DNA of 6,992 bases from Anaerolineales bacterium UBA6668 (GCA_002455215.1 DKKK01000054.1:11192-18183); one strand, 5' to 3'; counted from the first letter of the stretch, positions 1 to 6,400 are shown. Numbers and translations are program-made. Notes: generated from the letters alone by a model not told the origin.

Positions 1-474
1 ATAGGGATTGTTTTAACTGCTTACCCCGATTTTGCAAAGTGGCTACCATCGGCATGGGTTTGGCTAAAAATAGTTGCCCTGACAGTACCACTTTTTGTTT
101 TTCTGTGTGCATTGATGGCGTGGCTCGGCACCAGCGTCTCACAAGCCAGCGAAGCCCAGCAAATGATGGGGCTTATCATCCAGCCAGTGTTGGTTCCGTT
201 TTACCTGATTGCACTTATTTTGGAAAATCCCCAAACGGTTTTGGCGCAAGTACTGAGCTTTTTACCTTTCACTGCACCCTTGACTGTTTTGATACGAGAA
301 GCCAACTCGCAATTGACTGCTGGGCAATGGGGGCTGATTTTGTCTTGTCAGGTGGCGTACGCTTGGCTGGCAATGACGGTGGCAGGGCGTTCGTTTCGTG
401 CCAATATCTTGCAAAAAGCAGGTACACCGTGGTGGAAAGCGTGGCGCAGGAAGGTACTTATTTCTGAAAGCTAA
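1..474 (+). CDS. ABC-2 type transporter permease (NatB-like), 3' part
   Basis: The frame is open from base 1 to a TAA at 472-474, so this is the last 157 residues of a longer protein whose start lies outside the window. Four hydrophobic stretches are visible: about residues 20-42 (WLKIVALTVPLFVFLCAL), 54-74 (MMGLIIQPVLVPFYLIAL), 80-97 (VLAQVLSFLPFTAPLTVL) and 109-127 (GLILSCQVAYAWLAMTVA). The SFLPFTAPLTVLIRE segment, followed by a last helix and a basic tail (GRSFRANILQKAG), matches the C-terminal pattern of NatB/YhaP-type ABC-2 permeases, which export sodium, drugs or unknown substrates with a separate ATPase. That ATPase is probably upstream, outside the window. The substrate cannot be inferred. 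The downstream lipoprotein starts 45 bases after the stop, so co-transcription is possible but unproven. Confidence 0.82.
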   Translation: MGIVLTAYPDFAKWLPSAWVWLKIVALTVPLFVFLCALMAWLGTSVSQASEAQQMMGLIIQPVLVPFYLIALILENPQTVLAQVLSFLPFTAPLTVLIREANSQLTAGQWGLILSCQVAYAWLAMTVAGRSFRANILQKAGTPWWKAWRRKVLISES

Positions 475-519
475 GTTTTTTGATTGGAAAGTAAGGAAAT
501 TTTGATAAAGGAAGAAAAA

Positions 520-2754
520 ATGGTCAAAAGTAATTTCAGACTGTGGTTTTGTTTATTTTTTTTGTTTGGGTTAACTGCATGTATCTTGCCGTTGAAACAA
601 TTGGAGCAACAACCAACCCCAGAAACCAGTTTTACTCAATTACCATCTCCCCAAATTGAATATGATATTAGAAATCAAACCTTTGTTGAACTTCCCTTAA
701 GGCATGGAAGCAAAATATTCAAGATAGATGTTGATAATGAAATAATTACACCATTTAACTTAGACCAAAATAAGATTATTCCAATGCTTGCACCTAATAA
801 AAGCATGTTGGCATTTTATGGAATTCCAGCCGAAGTATATGAACAGCAAATTTTGACAAATGCAGGGGTTGACCCTTTATTTTTAGACATTTGGGTTTAT
901 GACTTATTGGGGAATAAAGCTAGGAAAATTAGTGGGAAATTGGCAAAGCGTAGCGCATTAAGTTGGACATATGATAGTAATTATTTGGTTTGGGTAGAAG
1001 ATGGTAATTTGCAATATTATCATATCAAGTCGGACCAGCAAAAAACCGTCACACTAGCCACATTTGCTCGACCACACCCAGAGAAAAATCAAATCTTAAT
1101 CGCTGATTTGGAAAACCGCCTGAGTATTGTGAACATTGATAACGAAAATTCAATTACAGTACTGATAGAAAACCCTGATTTTCCTAACAATGCGAAAATT
1201 AGAGACTTTGACTGGTGGTTTGATCCAAATGTGTTAATCACATTACAAGCACCTTTAGAAGAAAATGCGTACTTCTTTAAATATGATGTTTGGTTATTTG
1301 ACATAGCCAATCAATCCTTGAAATTGTTTTTTGAAGATGCCCATGATATTCGAACCAGCCCAGAACCGAATTTGTTAACAGCATTAGATGGAACTAGTTA
1401 TTTTGATGTATGTTCATTGGATAGAGGGCGAAAATTTATTGATGTCACTGACCCAACTCAACCCCAGAAAATAAAGCTGGAAGATTTTCAATTTAGCCCA
1501 GTATTGTCAAATGCACCGCTCATTGTTCCACATTCTAGCAATGAAGTCTATTGGATCAATCAACATCAATACATTGAGTATCTGTCTGGATATTGTAGTT
1601 TTAATGATGGAAAAGGTTTTTATCTTGTGGATATTAACTCAAAAACTGCTACTCAATTGACCTTTAATGATCAATATTTGCCAACCCATGTGTCCAATGT
1701 TGACGAAATTCGGGAACGTTATTTTATTAATAATGGCAGGTATTATTCATTCTTGTTTGTTCGACCTATCCATTCACAAGCTAGCTATGGCGATATTTAT
1801 GCATATAATGTCAATGAAAAAATAGCCAGTCCTAGAATTCTTGGAAAAAACCTTCAACTGACTGAGTATGGAGATGAACAATTGTTTTATGAAGTATTGC
1901 CTGAAGACATAACAAAGCGAAATATTCTCTCAAATTGGCAAGACGCTAGATATGTTCTCTCTGACTATAGTATTGTTCAAAATAGTATTAGACTGAGCAA
2001 TGGGAGGGTAATTTTCACTCTTGATGGGCAAGCTATGGTGTGGGATGAAGATACCGAGAAACTTTCTTCCCTTGGCATACAAGGGCTAAAAATAATTCCT
2101 AAAAACAACGATGAATTTACAGTTCAGACCAGCCCGCACCAATTAGAACATTTTTATGACACTGAATTACACAAAACAATTTTGGATGTTTCAGGTTGGG
2201 AAGATTCGCCAGAGATTGAGAATTTCGAGTATTACGAGAGTGGCTCAATGCAATACTTTTTTCGCTATCCAAAGCGTTTAGGGGAGAACAATTTGTCAGG
2301 TTGTTTTGTTGATTATGTAGTTCAAAACAGTTTTACATTTTTTGAAGAACCATTTAACTATCAAAAATGTACACATAGGGTACTAGACATATACCTGAAT
2401 GCAAGTTCATTTCTCCGTCCGTTTCAAGTCACTCAGGTACCGGAAAAACCCCGCGAAAATTGCCGCCTGAGTAATACACTTGAATTCTTTCACAATGGCA
2501 TCGTTGTTTCACCAACCATAAAGCGATTATCTGACATAGACCTTGAGCCAGCATTTCCGGGAAATTTGGTGGAAATTCAGTCTAGCAGTGTTGGGGATAT
2601 GTTTTGGCTTTCAGATTCAGTGGTTGCACTACATTTGGCAACTCCGTGTATAGATGTTGACAAAAGCACTTATAATGGCTGGTATTTAATTGCACCTGCC
2701 GCTGGAATTGGTGGGATGATATTGTCTGACGCGGAAATAGCCGCACTAAAATGA
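520..2754 (+). CDS. Lipoprotein with beta-propeller-like repeats, family unknown
   Basis: I chose the ATG at 520 because AAGGAAG (508-514) sits five bases upstream; an in-frame TTG at 484 would add 12 charged residues before the signal. The product is 744 residues. Residues 1-21 form a lipoprotein signal: basic start, Phe/Leu-rich core, lipobox LTAC with Cys21 as the lipidated residue. A Pro/Thr-rich linker follows. The body repeats short beta-rich units such as DIWVYDLLGNKARKISG, SWTYDSNYLVWVEDGNLQ, YDVWLFDIANQSLKLFFED, GFYLVDINSKTATQLTF and QAMVWDEDTEKLSSLG, typical of TolB/WD40-like propeller blades. No peptidase motif was seen. Six further cysteines (about 298, 359, 595, 617, 648, 710) would suit disulfides outside the cytoplasm. 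The gene is clearly richer in A+T than its neighbours, which hints at transfer. I infer a surface-anchored binding or scaffold protein; I do not recognise a named family. Confidence 0.85.
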   Translation: MVKSNFRLWFCLFFLFGLTACILPLKQLEQQPTPETSFTQLPSPQIEYDIRNQTFVELPLRHGSKIFKIDVDNEIITPFNLDQNKIIPMLAPNKSMLAFYGIPAEVYEQQILTNAGVDPLFLDIWVYDLLGNKARKISGKLAKRSALSWTYDSNYLVWVEDGNLQYYHIKSDQQKTVTLATFARPHPEKNQILIADLENRLSIVNIDNENSITVLIENPDFPNNAKIRDFDWWFDPNVLITLQAPLEENAYFFKYDVWLFDIANQSLKLFFEDAHDIRTSPEPNLLTALDGTSYFDVCSLDRGRKFIDVTDPTQPQKIKLEDFQFSPVLSNAPLIVPHSSNEVYWINQHQYIEYLSGYCSFNDGKGFYLVDINSKTATQLTFNDQYLPTHVSNVDEIRERYFINNGRYYSFLFVRPIHSQASYGDIYAYNVNEKIASPRILGKNLQLTEYGDEQLFYEVLPEDITKRNILSNWQDARYVLSDYSIVQNSIRLSNGRVIFTLDGQAMVWDEDTEKLSSLGIQGLKIIPKNNDEFTVQTSPHQLEHFYDTELHKTILDVSGWEDSPEIENFEYYESGSMQYFFRYPKRLGENNLSGCFVDYVVQNSFTFFEEPFNYQKCTHRVLDIYLNASSFLRPFQVTQVPEKPRENCRLSNTLEFFHNGIVVSPTIKRLSDIDLEPAFPGNLVEIQSSSVGDMFWLSDSVVALHLATPCIDVDKSTYNGWYLIAPAAGIGGMILSDAEIAALK

Positions 2755-2761
2755 ATTACTC

Positions 2762-3263
2762 GTGCCTGAAATCTTTAAAAAACTCAACCTAAAACACCAG
2801 CAAAACTTGCTGGTGTTAAATACCCCTGACAGTTTTCTGCTCGAATTGGCAGGGCTTTCTGCCGTATAAGTGATAACCGACCTAGATGCGGTCAATGAGA
2901 TTTATTCCTCCATCGCCTTTGTCACCCAACCTTCACAAGTTGAAGCACTTGCACCGAAAATTGCCCGCAAAGCACAGGAAGACGCGCCGATTCGGTTTGC
3001 CTACCTCAATGGTAGCTCCCAAAAAATATAAAAGCAGTCTCAATCGGGATAACGGCTGGGCGTGTTTGGGACGTGAAGGCTATGAAGTGGTGCGTTTAGT
3101 GGCAACAGATACCGATTGGTCCGCATTACGTTTTCGGCGTGCCGCATATATCAAAATGCTGACTCGCACAAACTTATCGGTCATGACCGAAATAGGTAAG
3201 CAACGGTTGGCGAGTGCAGAACACACCGATCCAACTGGAACATCCCCCAAAAAATTTGATTAG
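2762..3263 (+). pseudogene. Disrupted small conserved protein gene (PEIFKKLNLK family)
   Basis: Reading from GTG 2762 gives PEIFKKLNLKHQQNLLVLN, then PDSFLLELAGLSAV, an in-frame TAA at 2867-2869, then VITDLDAVNEIYSSIAFVTQ continuing to AYLNGSS. The frame then shifts by one base in the CCCAAAAAA run at 3018-3026 and continues as KKYKSSLNRDNGWACLG, EGYEVVRLVATDTDWSALRF and RRAAYIKMLTR to TAG 3261. Joined, this is an almost complete copy (about 165 codons) of a small conserved bacterial protein I remember as starting PxIFKKLNLKNQ and containing GSSKKYKxxxNRDTGW and DWSALRFRR; its function is unknown to me. Removing one C restores SSKKYK. The ATG-initiated frame from 2886 is out of register before the shift and is not an independent gene. 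The frameshift lies in a homopolymer and could be a sequencing error; the TAA is a second lesion. No good ribosome site precedes the GTG, only seven bases after the lipoprotein stop. Confidence 0.8.
2793..2817 (+). other. Perfect 11-bp stem-loop inside the pseudogene
   Basis: AACACCAGCAA (2793-2803) and TTGCTGGTGTT (2807-2817) are exact reverse complements around a 3-base loop (AAC). The hairpin lies 38 bases after the lipoprotein stop and overlaps the first codons of the broken gene. It has no T-run behind it (AAATACCCC follows), so it is not a standard intrinsic terminator. It may protect the 3' end of the lipoprotein mRNA or be a by-product of coding sequence. Confidence 0.5.
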
Positions 3264-3284
3264 TTCTTGAGTTTAAGATATACT
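3256..3284 (+). promoter_or_regulatory. Sigma70-like promoter for the DUF948-like gene
   Basis: TTGATT at 3256-3261 (4 of 6 against TTGACA) is followed after exactly 17 bases by TATACT at 3279-3284 (5 of 6 against TATAAT). Transcription would start near 3291, leaving a leader of about 16 bases before the ATG at 3307. The -35 box overlaps the end of the upstream pseudogene, so the two membrane-protein genes can be expressed independently of it. Confidence 0.6.
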
Positions 3285-3306
3285 TACAGCACTCAATGGA
3301 CTTATC

Positions 3307-3753
3307 ATGACACAACCTTACGACGATTTAATTACAGACACAACAAACCAATCAGATAACGATAAGCAAATGCGGATTGCGCTAATTATTGGCGGCATTG
3401 TCATTTTCGTATTGTTTGCCATCATCATAGCGGCAAGTATCTGGATGGTGAAGAATCCCACAACCACAGAAACTTTACGTGACGTTTTTATTATATGGAT
3501 AGCGCTTATCTCGTTGCTGATTGGTATCGCTTTGGTCGTATTGATGGTGCAATTGGCACGCCTGATAAATCTTATCCAAAACGAAATTAAGCCAATCTTG
3601 GAAAACACCAATGATACTTTGCGCACCGTCAAAGGCACGGCGCAATTTGTGAGCCAAAATGTCACTGACCCGGTCGTAAAGATCAGTAGCACCTTGGCGG
3701 GTGTGCAACACTTTTTCAGTTTACTGGTTCCGGGGAAATCCCGCCGAAAATAG
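3307..3753 (+). CDS. DUF948-like small membrane protein
   Basis: The 148-residue product has a polar N-terminus rich in Asp, Thr and Asn (1-21), a first membrane helix at about 24-48, a short linker, a second helix at about 60-83, and a cytoplasmic-type amphipathic tail (LARLINLIQNEIKPILENTNDTLRTVKGTAQFV) ending in basic GKSRRK. This tail, with its EIKPIL, NDTL and DPVVK pattern, resembles DUF948-type proteins, which usually have one N-terminal helix and are often found next to YtxH-like genes, as here. The start follows only a weak ribosome site (TGGA, 3297-3300), with the promoter close upstream. Function is unknown; an envelope or stress-related role is inferred from the neighbour. The ORF on the opposite strand over this region is a shadow. 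The extra helix is the main difference from the family norm as I recall it. Confidence 0.75.
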   Translation: MTQPYDDLITDTTNQSDNDKQMRIALIIGGIVIFVLFAIIIAASIWMVKNPTTTETLRDVFIIWIALISLLIGIALVVLMVQLARLINLIQNEIKPILENTNDTLRTVKGTAQFVSQNVTDPVVKISSTLAGVQHFFSLLVPGKSRRK

Positions 3754-3761
3754 TAAATTTA

Positions 3762-3783
3762 CCCTTTGGGCAACCTAAAAGGG
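3762..3783 (+). promoter_or_regulatory. Intergenic hairpin between the two membrane-protein genes
   Basis: CCCTTTGGG (3762-3770) can pair with CCTAAAAGGG (3774-3783) around a CAA loop, with one bulged A and one G-T pair. It starts 9 bases after the DUF948-like stop and lies 28 bases before the next ATG. The following bases (CTATTCTTGTC) are only weakly T-rich, so it is more likely a processing or stability element, or a leaky attenuator, than a full terminator. Confidence 0.35.
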
Positions 3784-3810
3784 CTATTCTTGTCAAAAAG
3801 GAGAAACAAC

Positions 3811-4230
3811 ATGGCAGACAGTAACAACAGCGATATTGGGAGCTTCTTGGCAGGCTTTATTGTGGGCGGTTTAGTCGGTGCGGCAGTGGCGCTGGTGCTT
3901 GCTCCCCAAAGCGGTGAAGAAACTCGTACCCAGCTTCGCCAACAAGGTTTGGAACTACGCGAGCGGGGGTATGCCGCATTTGAAGATGCTCGTACCCGTG
4001 CCGAAGAAACCACTGCAACCGTGCGGAGCCGTGCCGAAGAATTGGCTAGCCAAGCCAAAGTTCGCGCCGAAGAAATGAAGGCGACAGGCAAGTCTCAAGT
4101 AGAAGATTTTCGTGTGAGTGGGCAAGAAAAGTTGGAGCAGGCGCAATCCAAATTGCAATCTGCCGTTTCTAACATTCAGAAAAAGCTTAAATCCAACGGC
4201 GAAAGTGCGGACGCAGAAAGTGGCGCATAA
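3811..4230 (+). CDS. YtxH-like membrane-anchored protein
   Basis: The ATG at 3811 is preceded by a strong AAGGAG (3798-3803) seven bases upstream, so I prefer it over an in-frame TTG at 3766. The 139-residue product has a short polar start, one membrane helix at about 10-31 with glycine-zipper spacing (GFIVGGLVGAAVALVLAP), and the family signature LAPQSGEETR at 30-39. The rest is a long charged amphipathic helix, about residues 40-125, built from Arg/Ala/Glu-rich repeats (RAEETTATVRSRAEELASQA, KVRAEEMKATGK), ending in a polar Ser/Gly/Ala tail. YtxH-like proteins are small, often stress-induced envelope proteins of unknown biochemical role. The gene is 57 bases behind the DUF948-like gene on the same strand and probably shares its transcript. 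Tandem hairpins and a T-run end the unit. Base composition is more GC-rich than that of the lipoprotein upstream. Confidence 0.85.
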   Translation: MADSNNSDIGSFLAGFIVGGLVGAAVALVLAPQSGEETRTQLRQQGLELRERGYAAFEDARTRAEETTATVRSRAEELASQAKVRAEEMKATGKSQVEDFRVSGQEKLEQAQSKLQSAVSNIQKKLKSNGESADAESGA

Positions 4231-4239
4231 CTCAAATTT

Positions 4240-4248
4240 TGATATAAT
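4240..4248 (+). promoter_or_regulatory. Possible extended -10 promoter (TGATATAAT)
   Basis: TG-A-TATAAT is a perfect extended -10 box, ten bases after the YtxH-like stop. The hexamer 17 bases upstream (GTGGCG) is not a -35 box, but extended -10 promoters can do without one. Initiation would fall near 4255, directly before the two hairpins and T-run. It could drive a short RNA or simply be chance in a T/A-rich patch. Confidence 0.3.
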
Positions 4249-4261
4249 TTGTGTGGGATCG

Positions 4262-4287
4262 GATTGGCGCAGATTTTCTGCCCAATC
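4262..4287 (+). other. Hairpin upstream of the terminator
   Basis: GATTGG (4262-4267) pairs with CCAATC (4282-4287), and GCAGA (4269-4273) pairs with TCTGC (4277-4281) around a TTT loop, leaving one bulged C at 4268. The 11-bp stem directly abuts the terminator hairpin that begins at 4288. It could stabilise the 3' end of the mRNA or be the 5' domain of a small RNA. Confidence 0.6.
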
Positions 4288-4320
4288 GGGGGTTGGCAAT
4301 CGCCAGCCCCCAAGTTTTTT
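4288..4320 (+). terminator. Intrinsic terminator after the YtxH-like gene
   Basis: GGGGGTTGGC (4288-4297) pairs with GCCAGCCCCC (4302-4311), ten pairs with one G-T wobble, around the loop AATC. After AAG comes a run of six T (4315-4320). Direction is plus-strand, ending the DUF948-like/YtxH transcript. The opposite side has no matching A-run, so it is not an obvious terminator for the convergent MFS gene, although the stem could slow polymerase from that side. Confidence 0.8.
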
Positions 4321-4354
4321 AAACGAACATCAGATTGCGGAAAAAACCTACTCT

Positions 4355-5656
4355 TTACGAAGTGGGCTCGGCTTCTGCGGCGAAGGCTTCCAACCCACGC
4401 AAGGCAGGCTGGCTGTAGGCAACCAAACCCGCCACAAACAGCAAAGCTCCGGCAATTGCGAACATCAGCCCAATCCCGCGCCCTGCGCCAACCCCAAAGA
4501 GATGCCCCAGTACCGTACTTGCCAGTTTCCCATCCGGCATTAACATCGGGGTAAAGAAATTATCTGCGCTCCAAGCCGCCCAATAAGTGCCGATTGGCGT
4601 TAGGGCTGTAGCAAGCATACTGCGGGCAGATGCCACACGCCCTTGCATCGTTTGTGGGGTTTTTGCCAAAAAGATGGCGGCAGAGTTTGCGCTGGCAATT
4701 GCTGGGCAAGCAAAGGTTAAAAACAGCGTTAACCCCAAAAGCCATAAGTTTGTCAGATAACCGGTCAGTGCCATGCCGATTGCCATCATTTGCAAAACCA
4801 AGACAATGGTCAAGATGCGTTTCCGCGTTTTGCCAATGACTGCCATTGCCAAACTACCCGCCAAAATCCCCAGCCCGGCAATGGTTTGCATCAATCCTAA
4901 GCGGTCGGCTCCTCCTTGCGAAAGGAAGAAAGGTCCCAGCAAGTTGGATGTGCCAGTGAGTAAGAAATTCACAAATGAGAAATAGCAGAGCAGAATAAAC
5001 AACCCTTTTTCCTGCCACAAAAATTGGAAGCCAATGGTCAAATCTTGCCGCCAATCCTGTTGTCGGTTATTGTGGCGTTCTGCTTGGGTAAGCTCCGGTA
5101 CGCTAACCAAAAAGATACACAAAATTGCGACACCAAAAGTCAAGATATCAATCATAACAATCCCACCCAAGCCGATAGTCACACTCAGTACGCCCGCCAT
5201 CGCGGGCGTCAACAGAGGCCCCAGCCCTTCACTGGCTTGATTCAGCCCTGCCGCACGGGTATAGTCTTCCTTCGGTAAAAGTAGGGCAACTAAGGCGGTT
5301 TTGGCTGGGCGTTGGAAAGTGTCGGCAAGGGCAAGCCCAAAGATGACCCCATAAATTTGCCATAACTGCAACGAGCCAGTTCGCAGTAGTAGGAAAAGGG
5401 CAAATGTGAAAATAGCGGCGATGGAATCGCTCAAGATGACCAGGGGTTTGCGCGGAAAACGGTCTACGATGGAGCCGGCAATCGGGGCAAAGACTACTCC
5501 AACCAACTGGTAAATCACTGCGGCAACCGCAAAAGGTACAGCATCACCCGTCTTTTGGAAAATCCAAACTGAAATGCCAAAAACAGTCAGTTGCGACCCC
5601 AACAGCGAAATTAATTGACCTATCCAGATGACATAAAATTTTTGCATTGCTTTCAT
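4355..5656 (-). CDS. MFS exporter (drug/metabolite efflux, EntS/MFS_3-like)
   Basis: The 433-residue product has the length and hydrophobic pattern of a 12-helix major facilitator transporter. It opens with FYVIWIGQLISLLGSQLTVFGISVW, the first-helix style of the EntS/MefA-like branch. Motif A lies at 61-70 (GSIVDRFPRK) between helices 2 and 3. TFQRPAKTALVALLLPKEDY and NQASEGLGPLLTP (about 113-151) are further family landmarks, and a polar central loop (190-206) separates the two halves. Such proteins export drugs, macrolides or siderophores by proton antiport; the substrate cannot be read from sequence. The ATG at 5656 overlaps the stop of the regulator gene by four bases (ATGA), and GGAGGA (5668-5663) precedes it by six bases, so translation is probably coupled. 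An ATG three codons later is an alternative start. No convincing terminator follows its TAA. Confidence 0.9.
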   Translation of the reverse strand: MKAMQKFYVIWIGQLISLLGSQLTVFGISVWIFQKTGDAVPFAVAAVIYQLVGVVFAPIAGSIVDRFPRKPLVILSDSIAAIFTFALFLLLRTGSLQLWQIYGVIFGLALADTFQRPAKTALVALLLPKEDYTRAAGLNQASEGLGPLLTPAMAGVLSVTIGLGGIVMIDILTFGVAILCIFLVSVPELTQAERHNNRQQDWRQDLTIGFQFLWQEKGLFILLCYFSFVNFLLTGTSNLLGPFFLSQGGADRLGLMQTIAGLGILAGSLAMAVIGKTRKRILTIVLVLQMMAIGMALTGYLTNLWLLGLTLFLTFACPAIASANSAAIFLAKTPQTMQGRVASARSMLATALTPIGTYWAAWSADNFFTPMLMPDGKLASTVLGHLFGVGAGRGIGLMFAIAGALLFVAGLVAYSQPALRGLEAFAAEAEPTS

Positions 5657-6228
5657 GCTTCGTCCTCCGGTGAGTAATGAAGCGGAGCTTCGTAAATGGC
5701 AATGGTGCAGGAAAATGGCGTACTGCCCTCACTAGGCGCAAGGTAGGGGGCAATTAACTCTGTTAGGGCACGTTTGAAGGCTGTGGCTTGCGCCGCGCTT
5801 AAATACAGTCTTTCACGGGTCACTAAGCCTAGATTCTTGCTCGGCGACTCGCCAATTGCACGGGTGCGCCCAATTGCTTGTAGCTCTTCGCGGGCGGTAT
5901 TGAGAATGGCAATTGCACTGCGAATGGTTTGCGTGCCGGTTGGATCCATCTGATGCAAAAGATCCGGCGCGATGGTAAAGGTGTGTGATGTAGTTTGATA
6001 GTATTTTTCCACCAAGTTGCCGACCTGTTGGGTGCTGACTACCTTTACGATACCCGCTTTTTCTAGTTGGGAGATGTGATAATACAAGCGGGAAGCGTCC
6101 ATGCCGAGCAGTTCCCCCAACTGTTTGACGGTGTAGGGCTTTTCTGCTAAGTTTTCAAGCAGTTTTAACCGCAATGGCGTGGAAATTGCCCGTAGGGTAG
6201 AAATGTCTGAAATTTCGAAGTTTTGCAT
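5653..6228 (-). CDS. ArsR-type winged-helix transcriptional regulator
   Basis: The 191-residue protein begins with a winged-helix domain at about 8-80. STPLRLKLLENLAE is the typical first-helix motif, YTVKQLGELLGMDASRLYYHISQLEKAGIV the helix-turn-helix, and VVSTQQVGNLVEKYYQTT the wing. This fits the ArsR/HTH_20 group, which usually represses its own operon and releases DNA on binding a ligand. The CxC metal motif of classic metal sensors is absent and only one cysteine is present (near the C-terminus), so an organic ligand seems more likely. Residues 81-191 form a less conserved, probably helical, effector or dimerisation part. The gene is first in a two-gene unit with the MFS exporter, overlapping it by four bases. 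No Shine-Dalgarno is visible before its ATG. A palindrome over its promoter supports autorepression. Confidence 0.88.
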   Translation of the reverse strand: MQNFEISDISTLRAISTPLRLKLLENLAEKPYTVKQLGELLGMDASRLYYHISQLEKAGIVKVVSTQQVGNLVEKYYQTTSHTFTIAPDLLHQMDPTGTQTIRSAIAILNTAREELQAIGRTRAIGESPSKNLGLVTRERLYLSAAQATAFKRALTELIAPYLAPSEGSTPFSCTIAIYEAPLHYSPEDEA

Positions 6229-6257
6229 AGTAAAATGTTCATTTAAAATAGTTTTGT

Positions 6258-6277
6258 CGTTAAAAAATATTTTAACG
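6258..6277. promoter_or_regulatory. 20-bp operator palindrome over the -10 box
   Basis: CGTTAAAA (6258-6265) and TTTTAACG (6270-6277) are exact inverted repeats separated by AATA. The palindrome covers the whole -10 hexamer (6269-6274) and the likely start site of the regulator-exporter promoter. A bound winged-helix dimer would block RNA polymerase, so this is the best candidate site for the adjacent regulator. Confidence 0.65.
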
Positions 6278-6296
6278 CTAAAAATTATTTTGTCAA
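6269..6296 (-). promoter_or_regulatory. Promoter of the regulator-exporter operon
   Basis: On the minus strand, a perfect TTGACA (plus 6291-6296) is followed after 16 bases by TAAAAT (plus 6269-6274, 5 of 6 against TATAAT). Transcription would begin near 6262, giving a leader of roughly 34 bases before the ATG at 6228. This leader is A/T-rich and lacks a ribosome site. Confidence 0.7.
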
Positions 6297-6305
6297 TAGC
6301 CAGAT

Positions 6306-6367
6306 TGATTTACGTTTTTTCCTTAAGGAAAAAACGCAGTTTTCACCCGTGCCGAATATAGTACACT
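6306..6367 (+). repeat. Diverged direct repeat A, copy 1
   Basis: It begins TGATTT and contains TTTCCTTAA, then an A-rich half-palindrome, then GCAGTTTTCACCCGTGCC, GAATATA and a terminal ACACT. The order matches 6569-6635, with small insertions and point changes. It includes the 24-bp palindrome. Confidence 0.6.
6313..6336. repeat. Perfect 24-bp palindrome
   Basis: CGTTTTTTCCTT (6313-6324) is followed directly by its exact reverse complement AAGGAAAAAACG (6325-6336), with no spacer. It lies 16 bases upstream of the -35 box of the regulator promoter. It shares the outer CGTT/AACG with the operator at 6258-6277 and is the most symmetric of four TCC(A)TTAA-centred sites in this block. Confidence 0.9.
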
Positions 6368-6370
6368 GGG

Positions 6371-6400
6371 CTGGATTTCTCCTTTCAGTCGAAATGACCC
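6371..6400. repeat. REP-like hairpin element, single degenerate copy
   Basis: ATTTC (6375-6379) can pair with GAAAT (6391-6395), and outer GG/CC bases extend the stem with a bulge. Read on the minus strand it begins GGGTCATTTCGACTGAAAGG and continues with AGAAATCC. From memory, GTCATTTCGA...GAGAAATC is a common dispersed intergenic hairpin in many environmental bacteria. Only one copy is in this window, so its family status is an inference. Confidence 0.45.

Noticed and set aside
39..467. 142-residue plus-strand ORF over the ABC permease end
   Set aside because: It overlaps the permease frame, which is open from base 1 and has clear membrane helices and a family motif; this frame is low-complexity shadow.
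457..481. Possible terminator after the ABC permease (CTTA/TAAG stem with six T)
   Set aside because: The stem is short, A/T-rich and bulged, so it would be weak; only the T-run is convincing.
2886..3017. N-terminal part of an ATG-initiated ORF at 2886
   Set aside because: The conserved protein is encoded in another frame over this stretch; this ORF becomes meaningful only after the frameshift near 3018.
3318..3711. Two minus-strand ORFs under the DUF948-like gene
   Set aside because: They are antisense shadows of a well-supported gene and have no ribosome site or family features.
4341..4354. A-run next to the MFS stop as a minus-strand terminator
   Set aside because: It gives six T on the minus strand, but no stable stem precedes it.
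3955..4554. Several ORFs around the YtxH-like 3' end and the intergenic gap (both strands)
   Set aside because: They run through the terminator or antisense to the MFS gene and their composition is not protein-like.
6179..6361. 60-residue plus-strand ORF crossing the operator region
   Set aside because: It is antisense to the regulator start and then runs through promoter and palindrome; no ribosome site.
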